A DNA stretch of 64,000 bases from JAXGMQ01 sp040768585 (GTDB lineage Bacteria > Caldisericota > Caldisericia > JAAYUI01). The notes under the pieces are model-generated. The model made no database searches. It was given only the letters and a program-made list of their open reading frames with translations, and had not been told where the DNA came from. Below are positions 1-8,359 of this stretch, in pieces. The position numbers were made by a program, and so were the translations under genes. Location of the stretch: positions 806,001 to 870,000 of the forward strand of contig JAXGMQ010000001.1 in the NCBI GenBank assembly GCA_040768585.1, in the 5' to 3' direction. The stretch's first letter is position 1. Each line of letters begins with the position of its first letter.

Positions 1-633
1 CGCTTGTATGTTCCAGGTTGCAAATATCAGAACAAACACAATTGAAGTAAGAATCAAGGCTGACTTCCAGACAGGGAAATCGCCATTCTCTGGGATGACA
101 ATTTTGGATATCCTCTCGCTGTCCTCTCTTTTGAAGCTTTTTTCCATAATAATTCCGATGATCACGGCAAGGAGAATGGCAGACACGATTCTTGCCAATC
201 CGATTTGCCAACCAAGTGCTTTGAACGACAAAACCATGGCAAGGATGTTTATGGCCGGGCCTGAGAACAAAAATGTGGTGGCTGGACCTATCCCAGCTCC
301 AGAGTTATATATACCCGCGAAGAGCGGGAGAACCGTACAGGAGCAGACAGCAAGAATCGACCCACTGACTGAAGCCATCAGATATGCCCAGAACTTTCCA
401 AATGACCCAGACAGAATCCTGATGACAGAACTTGAGGAGATCATGTTGGTGATTCCACCTGCGATAAAAAGAGCTGGAACCAGACACGTAAGAATGTGTA
501 ATCTTGCGTACTCATTGAGCATCCTCAATGCTTCACTGATAGCTTCCAGGAAAAATGCGGTGTTTAGATCAATAAAGTACGCCAGCAAAAAAACACCAAG
601 AAATATCAATCCGATCTTTATTTCATTCTTCAT
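1..633 (-). CDS. ArsP/YraQ-like permease, C-terminal part cut by window edge
   Basis: This frame is open from an ATG at 633 to the window edge, so only the first 211 residues are present. It reads as a multi-pass membrane protein. The stretch around residues 90-125 has the Cys-Ser-Cys-Thr-Val-Leu-Pro-Leu-Phe-Ala-Gly-Ile-Tyr motif followed by a GAGIGPATTFLFSGPAIN-type segment, which is the hallmark of the PF03773 permease family (ArsP, YraQ). Family members export methylarsenicals or have unknown substrates; the Cys pair is a likely ligand site. A good ribosome site (AAGAGGTG) lies about 7 nt before the ATG. The gene starts 6 bp after the ArsR-type regulator, so the two form one operon that the regulator probably controls. 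Arsenical export is inference from family and partner; another metal or thiol compound is possible. Confidence 0.82.
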   Translation of the reverse strand, partial: MKNEIKIGLIFLGVFLLAYFIDLNTAFFLEAISEALRMLNEYARLHILTCLVPALFIAGGITNMISSSSVIRILSGSFGKFWAYLMASVSGSILAVCSCTVLPLFAGIYNSGAGIGPATTFLFSGPAINILAMVLSFKALGWQIGLARIVSAILLAVIIGIIMEKSFKREDSERISKIVIPENGDFPVWKSALILTSIVFVLIFATWNIQA

Positions 634-639
634 CTGTTA

Positions 640-945
640 TCACCTCTTAAAATGGTCTAGAACACACCCCACACATAGGAATATGCACTTCATGTTGAGA
701 GAATAGATTACCTCCTGCCCCTTCTTTTCGTATATCACGATTTTCTTGGTTCGAAGGATTGCAAGGTGCTGAGAAACACAGGTTGGAGTGCAGTCCATAA
801 GGTGCGCGAGCTGCGATACTGAATATGAGTCTGATGAAAGTAGTTCCACTATCTTGAGGCGTTTTTCTGACGATAGAGCGCCAAATATCTCACTGAGATT
901 CCTCAAATCCTCATCGGTCAGTTTCAGTTGTTCTAAAGTATTCAT
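640..945 (-). CDS. ArsR/SmtB-family transcriptional repressor
   Basis: A protein of 101 residues with the winged-helix layout of ArsR repressors: an LSSEKRLKIVELL helix, a recognition segment with TPTCVSQHLAILR (about residues 50-65), then a wing with KKGQEVIYSL. Cysteines occur in the recognition helix region (Asp-Cys-Thr-Pro-Thr-Cys) and in a C-terminal Cys-x4-Cys-x2-Cys cluster; these are candidate metal or metalloid ligands, but the classical ELCVCDL motif is absent. I chose the ATG at 945 over an upstream GTG at 993 because the promoter ends directly in front of it. The regulator lies 6 bp upstream of the permease and most likely represses its own operon, with release on ligand binding. 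The family call is firm; the ligand is unknown. Confidence 0.85.
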   Translation of the reverse strand: MNTLEQLKLTDEDLRNLSEIFGALSSEKRLKIVELLSSDSYSVSQLAHLMDCTPTCVSQHLAILRTKKIVIYEKKGQEVIYSLNMKCIFLCVGCVLDHFKR

Positions 946-950
946 AACTT

Positions 951-980
951 CGTATATACGCAGATATGCATATATGTCAA
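951..980 (-). promoter_or_regulatory. arsR-permease promoter with overlapping palindromic operator
   Basis: Read on the minus strand, TTGACA (975-980) is followed by a 16-nt spacer and TATATA (953-958). Only 7 nt separate the -10 box from the ATG at 945, so transcription should start at or next to the start codon (leaderless). The promoter contains two perfect 10-bp palindromes, CGTATATACG (951-960, over the -10) and ATATGCATAT (964-973, in the spacer), the kind of AT-rich dyad that ArsR/SmtB repressors bind. A second TTGACA at 1030-1035 could be a weaker upstream promoter. Confidence 0.6.
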
Positions 981-1278
981 CTACGCACTTCACTATTGCA
1001 AAACAGGTTTAGAATCAATGAGAGTCTTTTGTCAATAGTGATTTAAGCCCGTAGATTTCAAAATTAAACCAGGGATGTTACTTTAGGCTTTCCCAAGGAA
1101 TATCCTTTTCTTTTACCGCGGTGATATGCAATGATATCTGTTAATAAGGTTATTTGTGGGCGAAAAAGGGAGGCGCATTAAGCGACAAAATAAGCTTAGA
1201 AAAACTTGCCATTTGAGGTAAGAGGTCGAAAGTACTACAGGTGACAGCACCATAGGTATAGGATTTACACCTAACGGA
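981..1278. other. Gene-free stretch
   Basis: Apart from a possible extra -35 box (TTGACA on the minus strand, 1030-1035) I see no open frame with a ribosome site, no convincing terminator hairpin and no repeat here. It separates the 3' end of the nuclease-like gene from the arsR promoter. Confidence 0.5.
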
Positions 1279-2388
1279 TCAATCACTTTCGTGATATGAT
1301 TGCACTTTCTTTGTAAACCACTCCATTGCTCCAATAAAGGCATCAAATCTAGACTGGTCTTGAAGTTCCAAAATATCAAAACTCGGTCTTCTGTTTATGA
1401 CACTCTCATCAAGTGAGATTATCCCAATTTTATTAAGCTCTCTGACAAATTCCATCCTATCTGCTTCAGTTTCAAAAGCTGGATTTTTTCTGATATACTC
1501 AAACTGAATCTCAATTTTACCATATGTCCAGAGTGTAATTGGATTGTAATTGATATCCCCAGCAGCGACAGTTGGTCTACATGAACCACTTCTAAGTCCC
1601 TGTCCATAAATATCCTTGTAGCCAATTTTGAGCATTTTATCTAAAAGCTTCGTTGTTACTTCTCTATATCTACTGTTATTCCTTTCCACCAGCTCCTCAA
1701 GAAATGAGATTTTGTCCCAATATTTCTTATTAATTTCTGCTCTTTGTGTCCTTATACTCGACGAAATAATCTTTGACAACACAACATCCCTGTGTCTGCA
1801 AATCTGCACTCCATACACATCTACTGTGTCCATATTTTCTGAAAGGAAATTGATTATCGTAATCAACTCACTGGGGAGTTCATCAGAGGCAAATACGAGC
1901 TTGAGATTGCCAGATCTCAGGTTGGATTTTACCTGTGCCCAAAATTCACTTTCTGTTAGATTATCTCCAATATGATTTTCAATCACATTGTCGTAATCAA
2001 GATTCCCTGACATGAGTCTTTTGTTAATAGCGTCCTTTAGAGAATCAATCGTCCAATAGATTGAGGCATTTGCAGCATAATCGAGCATCTGCCCAACAAC
2101 ACTCCTTCTAACCTCAGGGTTGTTGCTCCTTTTCACCTCCACAAGAACAGGCACCCCGTTTTCATCAATGAAAAGGTGATCAAGGCTGTATTTATTCGCT
2201 CCGTCGTATGTGATTGGGATTCCAAGCTCTCGATCAACAAGCAAGAATTTCTGAGTTTTTGGGTCTTGCATAATCAATTTCGGATGCTTGGCAATCAGGA
2301 CTTGCAACTCAGCTTCAGCTACAAAACAGCATTGTTCCAACTCTTCAAGTTCGCTATCACCAGTCAGCTTATATATTCGGTCTTCCAT
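1279..2388 (-). CDS. PD-(D/E)XK nuclease-like protein (DUF91/NucS-like core)
   Basis: A soluble protein of 369 residues. Around residues 60-100 it has a predicted beta strand Ser-Leu-Asp-His-Leu-Phe-Ile-Asp, then Val-Pro-Val-Leu-Val-Glu-Val-Lys-Arg, followed by a QMLDYAA helix. This D...ExK pattern with a following Gln is the active-site core of PD-(D/E)XK endonuclease folds such as the NucS/DUF91 domain. The C-terminal half is unrecognised and mostly helical. I chose the ATG at 2388, which follows GAGGAGAT, over an upstream start at 2424 that would overlap the neighbouring gene. No methyltransferase or other restriction partner is adjacent, so it could act in DNA repair or be a stand-alone defence or orphan nuclease. 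The core call is moderately sure; activity is not shown. Confidence 0.6.
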   Translation of the reverse strand: MEDRIYKLTGDSELEELEQCCFVAEAELQVLIAKHPKLIMQDPKTQKFLLVDRELGIPITYDGANKYSLDHLFIDENGVPVLVEVKRSNNPEVRRSVVGQMLDYAANASIYWTIDSLKDAINKRLMSGNLDYDNVIENHIGDNLTESEFWAQVKSNLRSGNLKLVFASDELPSELITIINFLSENMDTVDVYGVQICRHRDVVLSKIISSSIRTQRAEINKKYWDKISFLEELVERNNSRYREVTTKLLDKMLKIGYKDIYGQGLRSGSCRPTVAAGDINYNPITLWTYGKIEIQFEYIRKNPAFETEADRMEFVRELNKIGIISLDESVINRRPSFDILELQDQSRFDAFIGAMEWFTKKVQSYHESD

Positions 2389-2413
2389 ATCTCCTCTTTC
2401 TTTGAAAATACAA

Positions 2414-5386
2414 CTAGCTGTCAAACTTGATTGTTGCCTGTCTCTTCATCGAATTCCAAGACACCTCACCACCGAGTGCATCAGTGACGAACCTTAAGGG
2501 GACGTACGTCCTGCCATCTCGAATCATAGGAGCTGCGTCAAGCTCAATCTCAAACCCAGCAACAATCGCTGTCTTTGAGCCAATGGTCAACACGATGCTC
2601 TTGCCATCAAGGACATAAGAAACAGTTTTCACACCGCCTGAAACTTCATCGAGGGTGTAGTCAACCTTTGCACCAATTGACTCACCCAGGAATCGAAATG
2701 GCACCATTGTCCTTCCAACACCGCTGACAAACGGAGTGCCTTTACAGTCCATCTCAACACCGTTGACTGTTGCTGTGGGCTTACCGATTGTAAAGACGAC
2801 CTCGATGCTCTTTTTCCTCAGGTCGACCGTCAGTTTTGCGCTGCCCCCAGTAACTCCACCCTTTGTCGGGATAACCTCATACTCAATCAAGGTGTCAGCT
2901 TCAAATGTCGTATCAGCATAGAAAGTGTCGGCAGTCACGGTTAACACCACCCCGTTTCGCTTGACGATATAGCTTATCCCATCACCGCTTGAGTGCCAAT
3001 AGACCAGGATTGTGCTTGATGTCACATCTGCATCAAGCCCAGTGACCGCATCCGGGGCATCGGGTGCTGGTGTGAGATCAACCACCACAGAAACAGGAGA
3101 ACTCTTTTGTCCATTGACAAACGCCACAACAGTGTATGTCATCTTGGTTTTCTTGGGGCTATTATCTTTAAAATAGAGCTCATCAGTTTTGGTTATCTCA
3201 ACCCCATCTCGTGTCACGATAAACTCAGCCTCACCGTCATACGACCACACAAGCAACACCGAATCTCCGATGATTTGATACTTCAAGTCAGAGACTGGCT
3301 CTGGGGGTTCAACAACAAACTCAATAATCACATGGGCCTCTGGGCCAATCTTGTCACCATCAGTTGGGAACACCTTATAAATAAGTGTGCCGGGTGGGGG
3401 ATTCTCATGAGTGAAGTGCAAATCTGTTGTTCTGCCAACATCCTCTCCATTGCATTGAATCAAAAACTCCACACTCTGTTCTGACGTCCAAGTCAGAAGC
3501 ACCTTGTCCCCCACAAATGTAGCAGCAAGGTTCTCAACAGCCACAAGCTTTTGCGGAACATACACACTTGCAGTATCTGAGAGGTCGGACTCAAGTCCGC
3601 CTGAGGCGAGAGAAACAAGAGCATAAATGTAGGTTTTCCCGCGCTCAACCTCTGTGTCTTTGTAGAATGTTTCCTTTATCGATACGTTATTGTATGGAGT
3701 TTTGGGCAGGTCTTCTCCCTCAAGAGCTCTGAAGATGTTGTATCCGGTCGCCTCAGCCCCTGTGGTCGGGGCATCCCAGTCAACCTCGACATGGTCATAC
3801 ACCCAGGTTGCCTTCACATTGATTGGGGGATTCGGCGGCTCTTCCTTTGGAATTTCTTCCTCCTTTTCTGTGACGGTGATGTCAGCTGTTACATACCCAA
3901 GGTTCCTGATCCCATACTCGCCATCATCAATATATATCCCCAGTTTCCCTGTGTATTTGCCCGGCCTGGCGTTGCCAGCCGAAACCTTCACTCTCAGGGT
4001 GGTGTCCTCACCAGCTTTTAGATTCAAAGTCGAGATAGTTGATGAGAGGAACAGGTCTCCCTCAAACATCAGGTCAAGGTCGACCTTGCCTTCGTTGAAT
4101 AACTCTACCTGTTTTACTGTCTCTCCCCTGTAGGGGATTCTCACATCAAAATCACCGTCTTTGACTCGGAGCTTTGGCTCCATGTCGGCTGGTCTGGGTT
4201 TTTTGCCAAAACAAGCGAGTTTTCTCGCTTTGTATTTCTCATTCTCCCCATACTCCACAAACATACGTTTCCAGGCAACAACAGGTTGGAACACATAGGG
4301 CGTATCAAGAGGGATGTGTTTGATAATTGAGGCGTCCTCCGCTGAGACAATGTAGACTCCACCCGTCCCGTCCTCGCTGCCGTTGCCAACGGGCACAAGC
4401 AACTCGTCACCCATCACAGTAATTGCATCTGTTATTGGGCCTGGCATTCTGACATCCCAGATGATGTTTCCCTTGATGTCAAAACGCACCATCCTGCGTT
4501 CGTTGTTGCCAATAACCAAGGAATCCCCATAGACAGATGGCCCATGAAACGTCCACATTCCAACATCAATTATCTGAGCATCTGACACCTCGCGGGGTTT
4601 TGGCAGGACGATTATCTCTCCCCCTGACATTGTAAAAATCATGTATTCATCAAAGGCAACGGTCGGCGCCCACACCTGAGTGGACATCTTGTAGCTGTCC
4701 TTTACTCCACCGTAGCCTTCAGCGAGGAGTTTTACCTCGTAGTGCGCAGCGCAACCCACGTACCCTTCAACATCATTGACCCCAGGAGCGCCGACAACGG
4801 CGTACTCTGTACGGGTTTCCCAGCCCGACTTCAGTGGGTCTAGTGAAATTCGCCTGACTGCGCCACCCTTGCTGTATGCGGAGAAATAACCCCAGATTGT
4901 CTCATCTTCCTTGAGGGCAGCAACAGACGACATGTGAGAACCTCCACTTGAGCCGTGCCACATAATCTCACCATTGGCAAGGTTCACCCCCAGAAAGCTC
5001 TCCTGAAGCGGAACAACAACGATGTCTGAGAGCATGGTGCATGATTCCGAACAAGCATCGTTGAGGCTCAACGACCACAGGGTTTTGCCAGAGATGACAT
5101 CAACGCACCTGACAGCGTCTGTATCGCCAATCACGAGCTTGCCCATGCCGACAACAGGATTCCTGTTCCAACCCTTCATACAACGGAGGTTCATCTCCCA
5201 GGCTATCTCGTCATACTGTTCATAGTCCCAGGTGTCAAAGGCAACACCTGTGTGGGCTGCGTTTGCGGCATATTGAGGCCAGGGCTTTGGCTCATCGGCT
5301 ACAGTCCCAGCGCCATCATCGGCTGCGACACTCGATAAACCAAGACAAGACACCAGAACAAGCACAGCGAGAACAACACGACGCAT
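2414..5386 (-). CDS. Secreted PQQ-like propeller / FN3 / stalk-domain protein
   Basis: A 990-residue exported protein. Residues 1-22 form a signal peptide (MRRVVLAVLVLVSCLGLSSVAA). About 30-400 is a beta-propeller with PQQ-like repeats such as CVDVISGKTLWSLSL and GVNLANGEIMWHG. About 400-510 is an Ig-like region. About 510-850 holds several fibronectin type III-like repeats (PPNPPINVKATW, DAVTGLDADV). The last 120 residues form a 'copper amine oxidase N-terminal' (stalk) domain with two motif halves, GRTMVPFRFLGESIGA and GRTYVPLRFVTDALGG. A GGGGGTG ribosome site precedes the ATG. No enzyme active site is visible; it is probably a surface or extracellular scaffold. Closest relatives in the window are at 8360, 26015 and 44125. 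Confidence 0.82.
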   Translation of the reverse strand: MRRVVLAVLVLVSCLGLSSVAADDGAGTVADEPKPWPQYAANAAHTGVAFDTWDYEQYDEIAWEMNLRCMKGWNRNPVVGMGKLVIGDTDAVRCVDVISGKTLWSLSLNDACSESCTMLSDIVVVPLQESFLGVNLANGEIMWHGSSGGSHMSSVAALKEDETIWGYFSAYSKGGAVRRISLDPLKSGWETRTEYAVVGAPGVNDVEGYVGCAAHYEVKLLAEGYGGVKDSYKMSTQVWAPTVAFDEYMIFTMSGGEIIVLPKPREVSDAQIIDVGMWTFHGPSVYGDSLVIGNNERRMVRFDIKGNIIWDVRMPGPITDAITVMGDELLVPVGNGSEDGTGGVYIVSAEDASIIKHIPLDTPYVFQPVVAWKRMFVEYGENEKYKARKLACFGKKPRPADMEPKLRVKDGDFDVRIPYRGETVKQVELFNEGKVDLDLMFEGDLFLSSTISTLNLKAGEDTTLRVKVSAGNARPGKYTGKLGIYIDDGEYGIRNLGYVTADITVTEKEEEIPKEEPPNPPINVKATWVYDHVEVDWDAPTTGAEATGYNIFRALEGEDLPKTPYNNVSIKETFYKDTEVERGKTYIYALVSLASGGLESDLSDTASVYVPQKLVAVENLAATFVGDKVLLTWTSEQSVEFLIQCNGEDVGRTTDLHFTHENPPPGTLIYKVFPTDGDKIGPEAHVIIEFVVEPPEPVSDLKYQIIGDSVLLVWSYDGEAEFIVTRDGVEITKTDELYFKDNSPKKTKMTYTVVAFVNGQKSSPVSVVVDLTPAPDAPDAVTGLDADVTSSTILVYWHSSGDGISYIVKRNGVVLTVTADTFYADTTFEADTLIEYEVIPTKGGVTGGSAKLTVDLRKKSIEVVFTIGKPTATVNGVEMDCKGTPFVSGVGRTMVPFRFLGESIGAKVDYTLDEVSGGVKTVSYVLDGKSIVLTIGSKTAIVAGFEIELDAAPMIRDGRTYVPLRFVTDALGGEVSWNSMKRQATIKFDS

Positions 5387-5494
5387 ATCACACCCCCGAG
5401 GTGGTTTATATGAAATAATGATAGCAGAAAGGGGGGTTCAAATCATCTATTGGGAAATGATTGATTGGAGTTGAGTTTTTAAAGGATTAGGAGT

Positions 5495-8263
5495 TTAGGA
5501 GCCGGTGCAGCCGGTTTCGTTGATCATTTTTTCTATTTTCTCAATTTCTTCGAGAGCCTGTTTGTCGTTTTGTTCCTCGGCAAGTTTTCGAGCTTTTTTG
5601 ATGTCTTCTTTAGCAAGGCCAAGATTCTGGAGCATACAATATGAAATGGCTCTAACCTTAAATAATATCGGGTCACTTGGACAAATCTCAATTGCTCTTG
5701 TAAAATCTGCTATCGCACCAAAGTAATTCCCCACCCGTCCCCTAAGAACACCTCGTTTGTAGTATAAATCAGAGTCATCAGGATTCAATTCGATTGCTTT
5801 TGTAAAATCTGCTATTGCACCTGGTAAATCTCCCTGTTTCATTCTCGCAAGCGCTCGATTGTAATAAATCTGGTAATAATCTGGTAATAGTTCAATTGCC
5901 CTGCTGTAATCTATGATTGCGCCATCTGGATCTCCACTTTCATTTTTGGCTGCACCCCTATTGATATATGTCTCTGGGTAATCTGGCTTTAGTGCAATCG
6001 CCGCATTATAATCATCTAATGCAGCTTTAAAACCTTCTGTTTTTTCCTTTAAAACCCCCCTACTGCAATATGCTTCGGCATAATGTGGGTTTAGCCCTAT
6101 AGCTTTTGTAAAATCCTCAATCGCATCAGCAATCATATGATTTTTCGCTTTTAAATGCGCCCTATTGTAGTATGATTCTGCACTAGAAGGATCAATCTTT
6201 ATAGCAGTATTATAGTCCTCCATCGCTCCATAAAAATCTCCCTTGTCATCTTTTGCAGAACCACGATTAATATACGCTGCGGAGTTATTTGGATTCAATT
6301 CTATTGATCTTGTATACTCCTCAATCGCACCATCAGTATCACCCATATTATATTTTGTGAGTCCCAAATTTGAATGCGCATTTGGATTTTCTAGATCACA
6401 TTCAATAACCTTTTTATGATCCTTTATCGCTCCATCGTAATCGCCACTTTTGGTCATTGCATTTGCACGAAGGGTGTAAATATCCGTAGGTTTAGGATGT
6501 AATTCGATTGCTATAGTATAATCCTTTATTGCATCTTTGTATTTCTTTTGTCTCTCTTTTGCACGCCCGCGGTTAACATATGCATCAGCATCTTTTGGAT
6601 TTAGTTTTATAGCCGTTGTATAGTCCTCTATTGCTCCATCTATATCATTTAATTCAATCTTAGATGCTCCCCGATTTGCATATACATCAGATAGAAACGG
6701 ATTTAGTTTTATAGCCGTTGTATAGTCCTCTATTGCTTTATTGTGCTCTTTCAAATGAGCCAAAGCCACTCCACGATTCACAAATGTATCAGAGTTATTA
6801 GGGTTTATAACTATTGCTTCAGTATAATCCACTATAGCTTCTTCAATTCTACCCTGTTCAGCTTTTGCTAACCCTCGATTGTAGTATGCATCATAATTTT
6901 TCCTATCAAATTTTAAAGCCATTGTAAAATCATCGATAGCTTTGTTAAACTCACCAAATTGCATCCAAATTCCACCCCGATTGATGTAGCATCTCACATC
7001 ACTCGGTTTCTTCGAAATTGCTGTGTTATAATCATCAAGTGCACTACTTTTGTCACCCTTTTTTGAAAGAACGACTCCCCGACTATAGAACACTTCAGCA
7101 TCAGCCAGGTTTGACTTTACTATTTTGGAATAGTCATCAATCGCACCATCAAGGTCACCAGCTAAATTCTTCAATCCTGCTCGATACATCAAAAGATTTA
7201 TATCTTCTGAAAATTCCTTTACAAGTTCATCGAGAATCTCAATTGCATGATTGTAAAATCCTCCCTGTAACGCATATAAACTCTCTCTGATTCTTCCCTT
7301 TTTTGAATCCTTGTATGCATCCTTGTATTTTTTGTAACCATCCTCGTCATTGAATAGTGTAACTCCGCTCATGTTGTGAAGTGTTTCCAATTCGTCTCTT
7401 ATTACCGCTCTTGCGTCTTTGCAAATATCCACATGAAAAAAGGGGATATCCTTGAAGTTCAGATTATCCAATACAAACACTGAGTGTTGAGCTGGAATTC
7501 GTTCGTTTATTCTCCGAGCTTCCCAGAAATACAGATTTTCATCATTTTTTAAAAGAAAATCATCTACCAATTTATCAAAATCAAAGAAGTTTGAGTGTTC
7601 GTAAGTAATTCGTCTGAACCTGCCGCCCCACTCAGCATTGTCTATGAAATACACTCTACTATTTTGTTTTTTATCCTTTTCCTTGTCACCCACCGCAAAA
7701 TACAACGCAACCAGGGCATTCTTTGTAAAATCTGTTAAAAAGGTTGTCTCTTTCTCTGAGTGTTGTAGCTCAGCAAGAATCTCCAAAACTGACAATTCAA
7801 CACCATTTTTGTAGTGATAACCTCTTGCTCGATATCCATCCACTATTGATCGGTGGTGCTCAATAAATCTCTTTATTCTTTCACTGTCAAGATCTTTATC
7901 ACCAATGATTTTTCTGTATGCGCTTGATTGAACTTCATATTCTGAGTTGGAAACACCTCTGAAAAGATATTTGCCAAAAACATCTAGTAAATCAGGTTCT
8001 TTTGGCTCATGTGAATCAGTTTCTTTTTGTTTAGTAGTACCTGTTTCTCCTCGTTTGATTAATCCCTTTTCCTCTTGCTCCTTAAGAATCTTCTCTTTTA
8101 CCTTTTTCAGGAAATCAACCACTGATTTTGCGCATTCATCTTTTGGATCTTTGCTTTTTACAGCCTTTTGTTCTTGTTGATTTCCCTGACCTTCTCCCCG
8201 AACAACTCTCTTTTCCTCTACTTTTTTCTTATCTTCCTGCCCTTTTTTATTCTTTTTCCCCAT
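5495..8263 (-). CDS. FRG-domain protein with a long TPR array
   Basis: A cytoplasmic protein of 922 residues without signal peptide or membrane segment. Residues 1-90 are Lys/Glu-rich and probably coiled or disordered. The FRG domain spans about 95-290: it starts with Leu-Phe-Arg-Gly (100-103) and has the AELQHSEKETTFLTDFT region (164-180) and ALVALYFAVG, matching the family pattern of a Gln-His pair followed by Leu-x-Asp-x-Thr. From about 310 to 905 there are roughly 17 tandem tetratricopeptide repeats of 34 residues (consensus AYxNRGxAKxxxGDxDGAIxDYxxAIxLNP). FRG domains have no firmly assigned activity and turn up in mobile and defence settings; TPRs bind proteins. It is transcribed alone from a promoter ending at the start codon. 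Role unknown. Confidence 0.8.
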   Translation of the reverse strand: MGKKNKKGQEDKKKVEEKRVVRGEGQGNQQEQKAVKSKDPKDECAKSVVDFLKKVKEKILKEQEEKGLIKRGETGTTKQKETDSHEPKEPDLLDVFGKYLFRGVSNSEYEVQSSAYRKIIGDKDLDSERIKRFIEHHRSIVDGYRARGYHYKNGVELSVLEILAELQHSEKETTFLTDFTKNALVALYFAVGDKEKDKKQNSRVYFIDNAEWGGRFRRITYEHSNFFDFDKLVDDFLLKNDENLYFWEARRINERIPAQHSVFVLDNLNFKDIPFFHVDICKDARAVIRDELETLHNMSGVTLFNDEDGYKKYKDAYKDSKKGRIRESLYALQGGFYNHAIEILDELVKEFSEDINLLMYRAGLKNLAGDLDGAIDDYSKIVKSNLADAEVFYSRGVVLSKKGDKSSALDDYNTAISKKPSDVRCYINRGGIWMQFGEFNKAIDDFTMALKFDRKNYDAYYNRGLAKAEQGRIEEAIVDYTEAIVINPNNSDTFVNRGVALAHLKEHNKAIEDYTTAIKLNPFLSDVYANRGASKIELNDIDGAIEDYTTAIKLNPKDADAYVNRGRAKERQKKYKDAIKDYTIAIELHPKPTDIYTLRANAMTKSGDYDGAIKDHKKVIECDLENPNAHSNLGLTKYNMGDTDGAIEEYTRSIELNPNNSAAYINRGSAKDDKGDFYGAMEDYNTAIKIDPSSAESYYNRAHLKAKNHMIADAIEDFTKAIGLNPHYAEAYCSRGVLKEKTEGFKAALDDYNAAIALKPDYPETYINRGAAKNESGDPDGAIIDYSRAIELLPDYYQIYYNRALARMKQGDLPGAIADFTKAIELNPDDSDLYYKRGVLRGRVGNYFGAIADFTRAIEICPSDPILFKVRAISYCMLQNLGLAKEDIKKARKLAEEQNDKQALEEIEKIEKMINETGCTGS

Positions 8264-8271
8264 ATCCGTCT

Positions 8272-8299
8272 AATATAATCCCTATTATCACATTGTCAA
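8272..8299 (-). promoter_or_regulatory. Promoter of FRG-TPR gene (leaderless type)
   Basis: On the minus strand TTGACA (8294-8299), a 16-nt spacer and TATATT (8272-8277) stand 8 nt before the ATG at 8263. The expected start point is within about 2 nt of the ATG, and no Shine-Dalgarno sequence fits in between. Confidence 0.6.
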
Positions 8300-8359
8300 A
8301 ACCACCATCAATCCCCATTTAGATATCCAAAAACAAATATTCAAAACATAACCAAAAGG

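Noticed and set aside
8..706. A 232-codon open frame on the plus strand
   Set aside because: It is antisense to the ArsP-like permease, whose conserved Cys-Ser-Cys motif and operon position with arsR are far stronger evidence.
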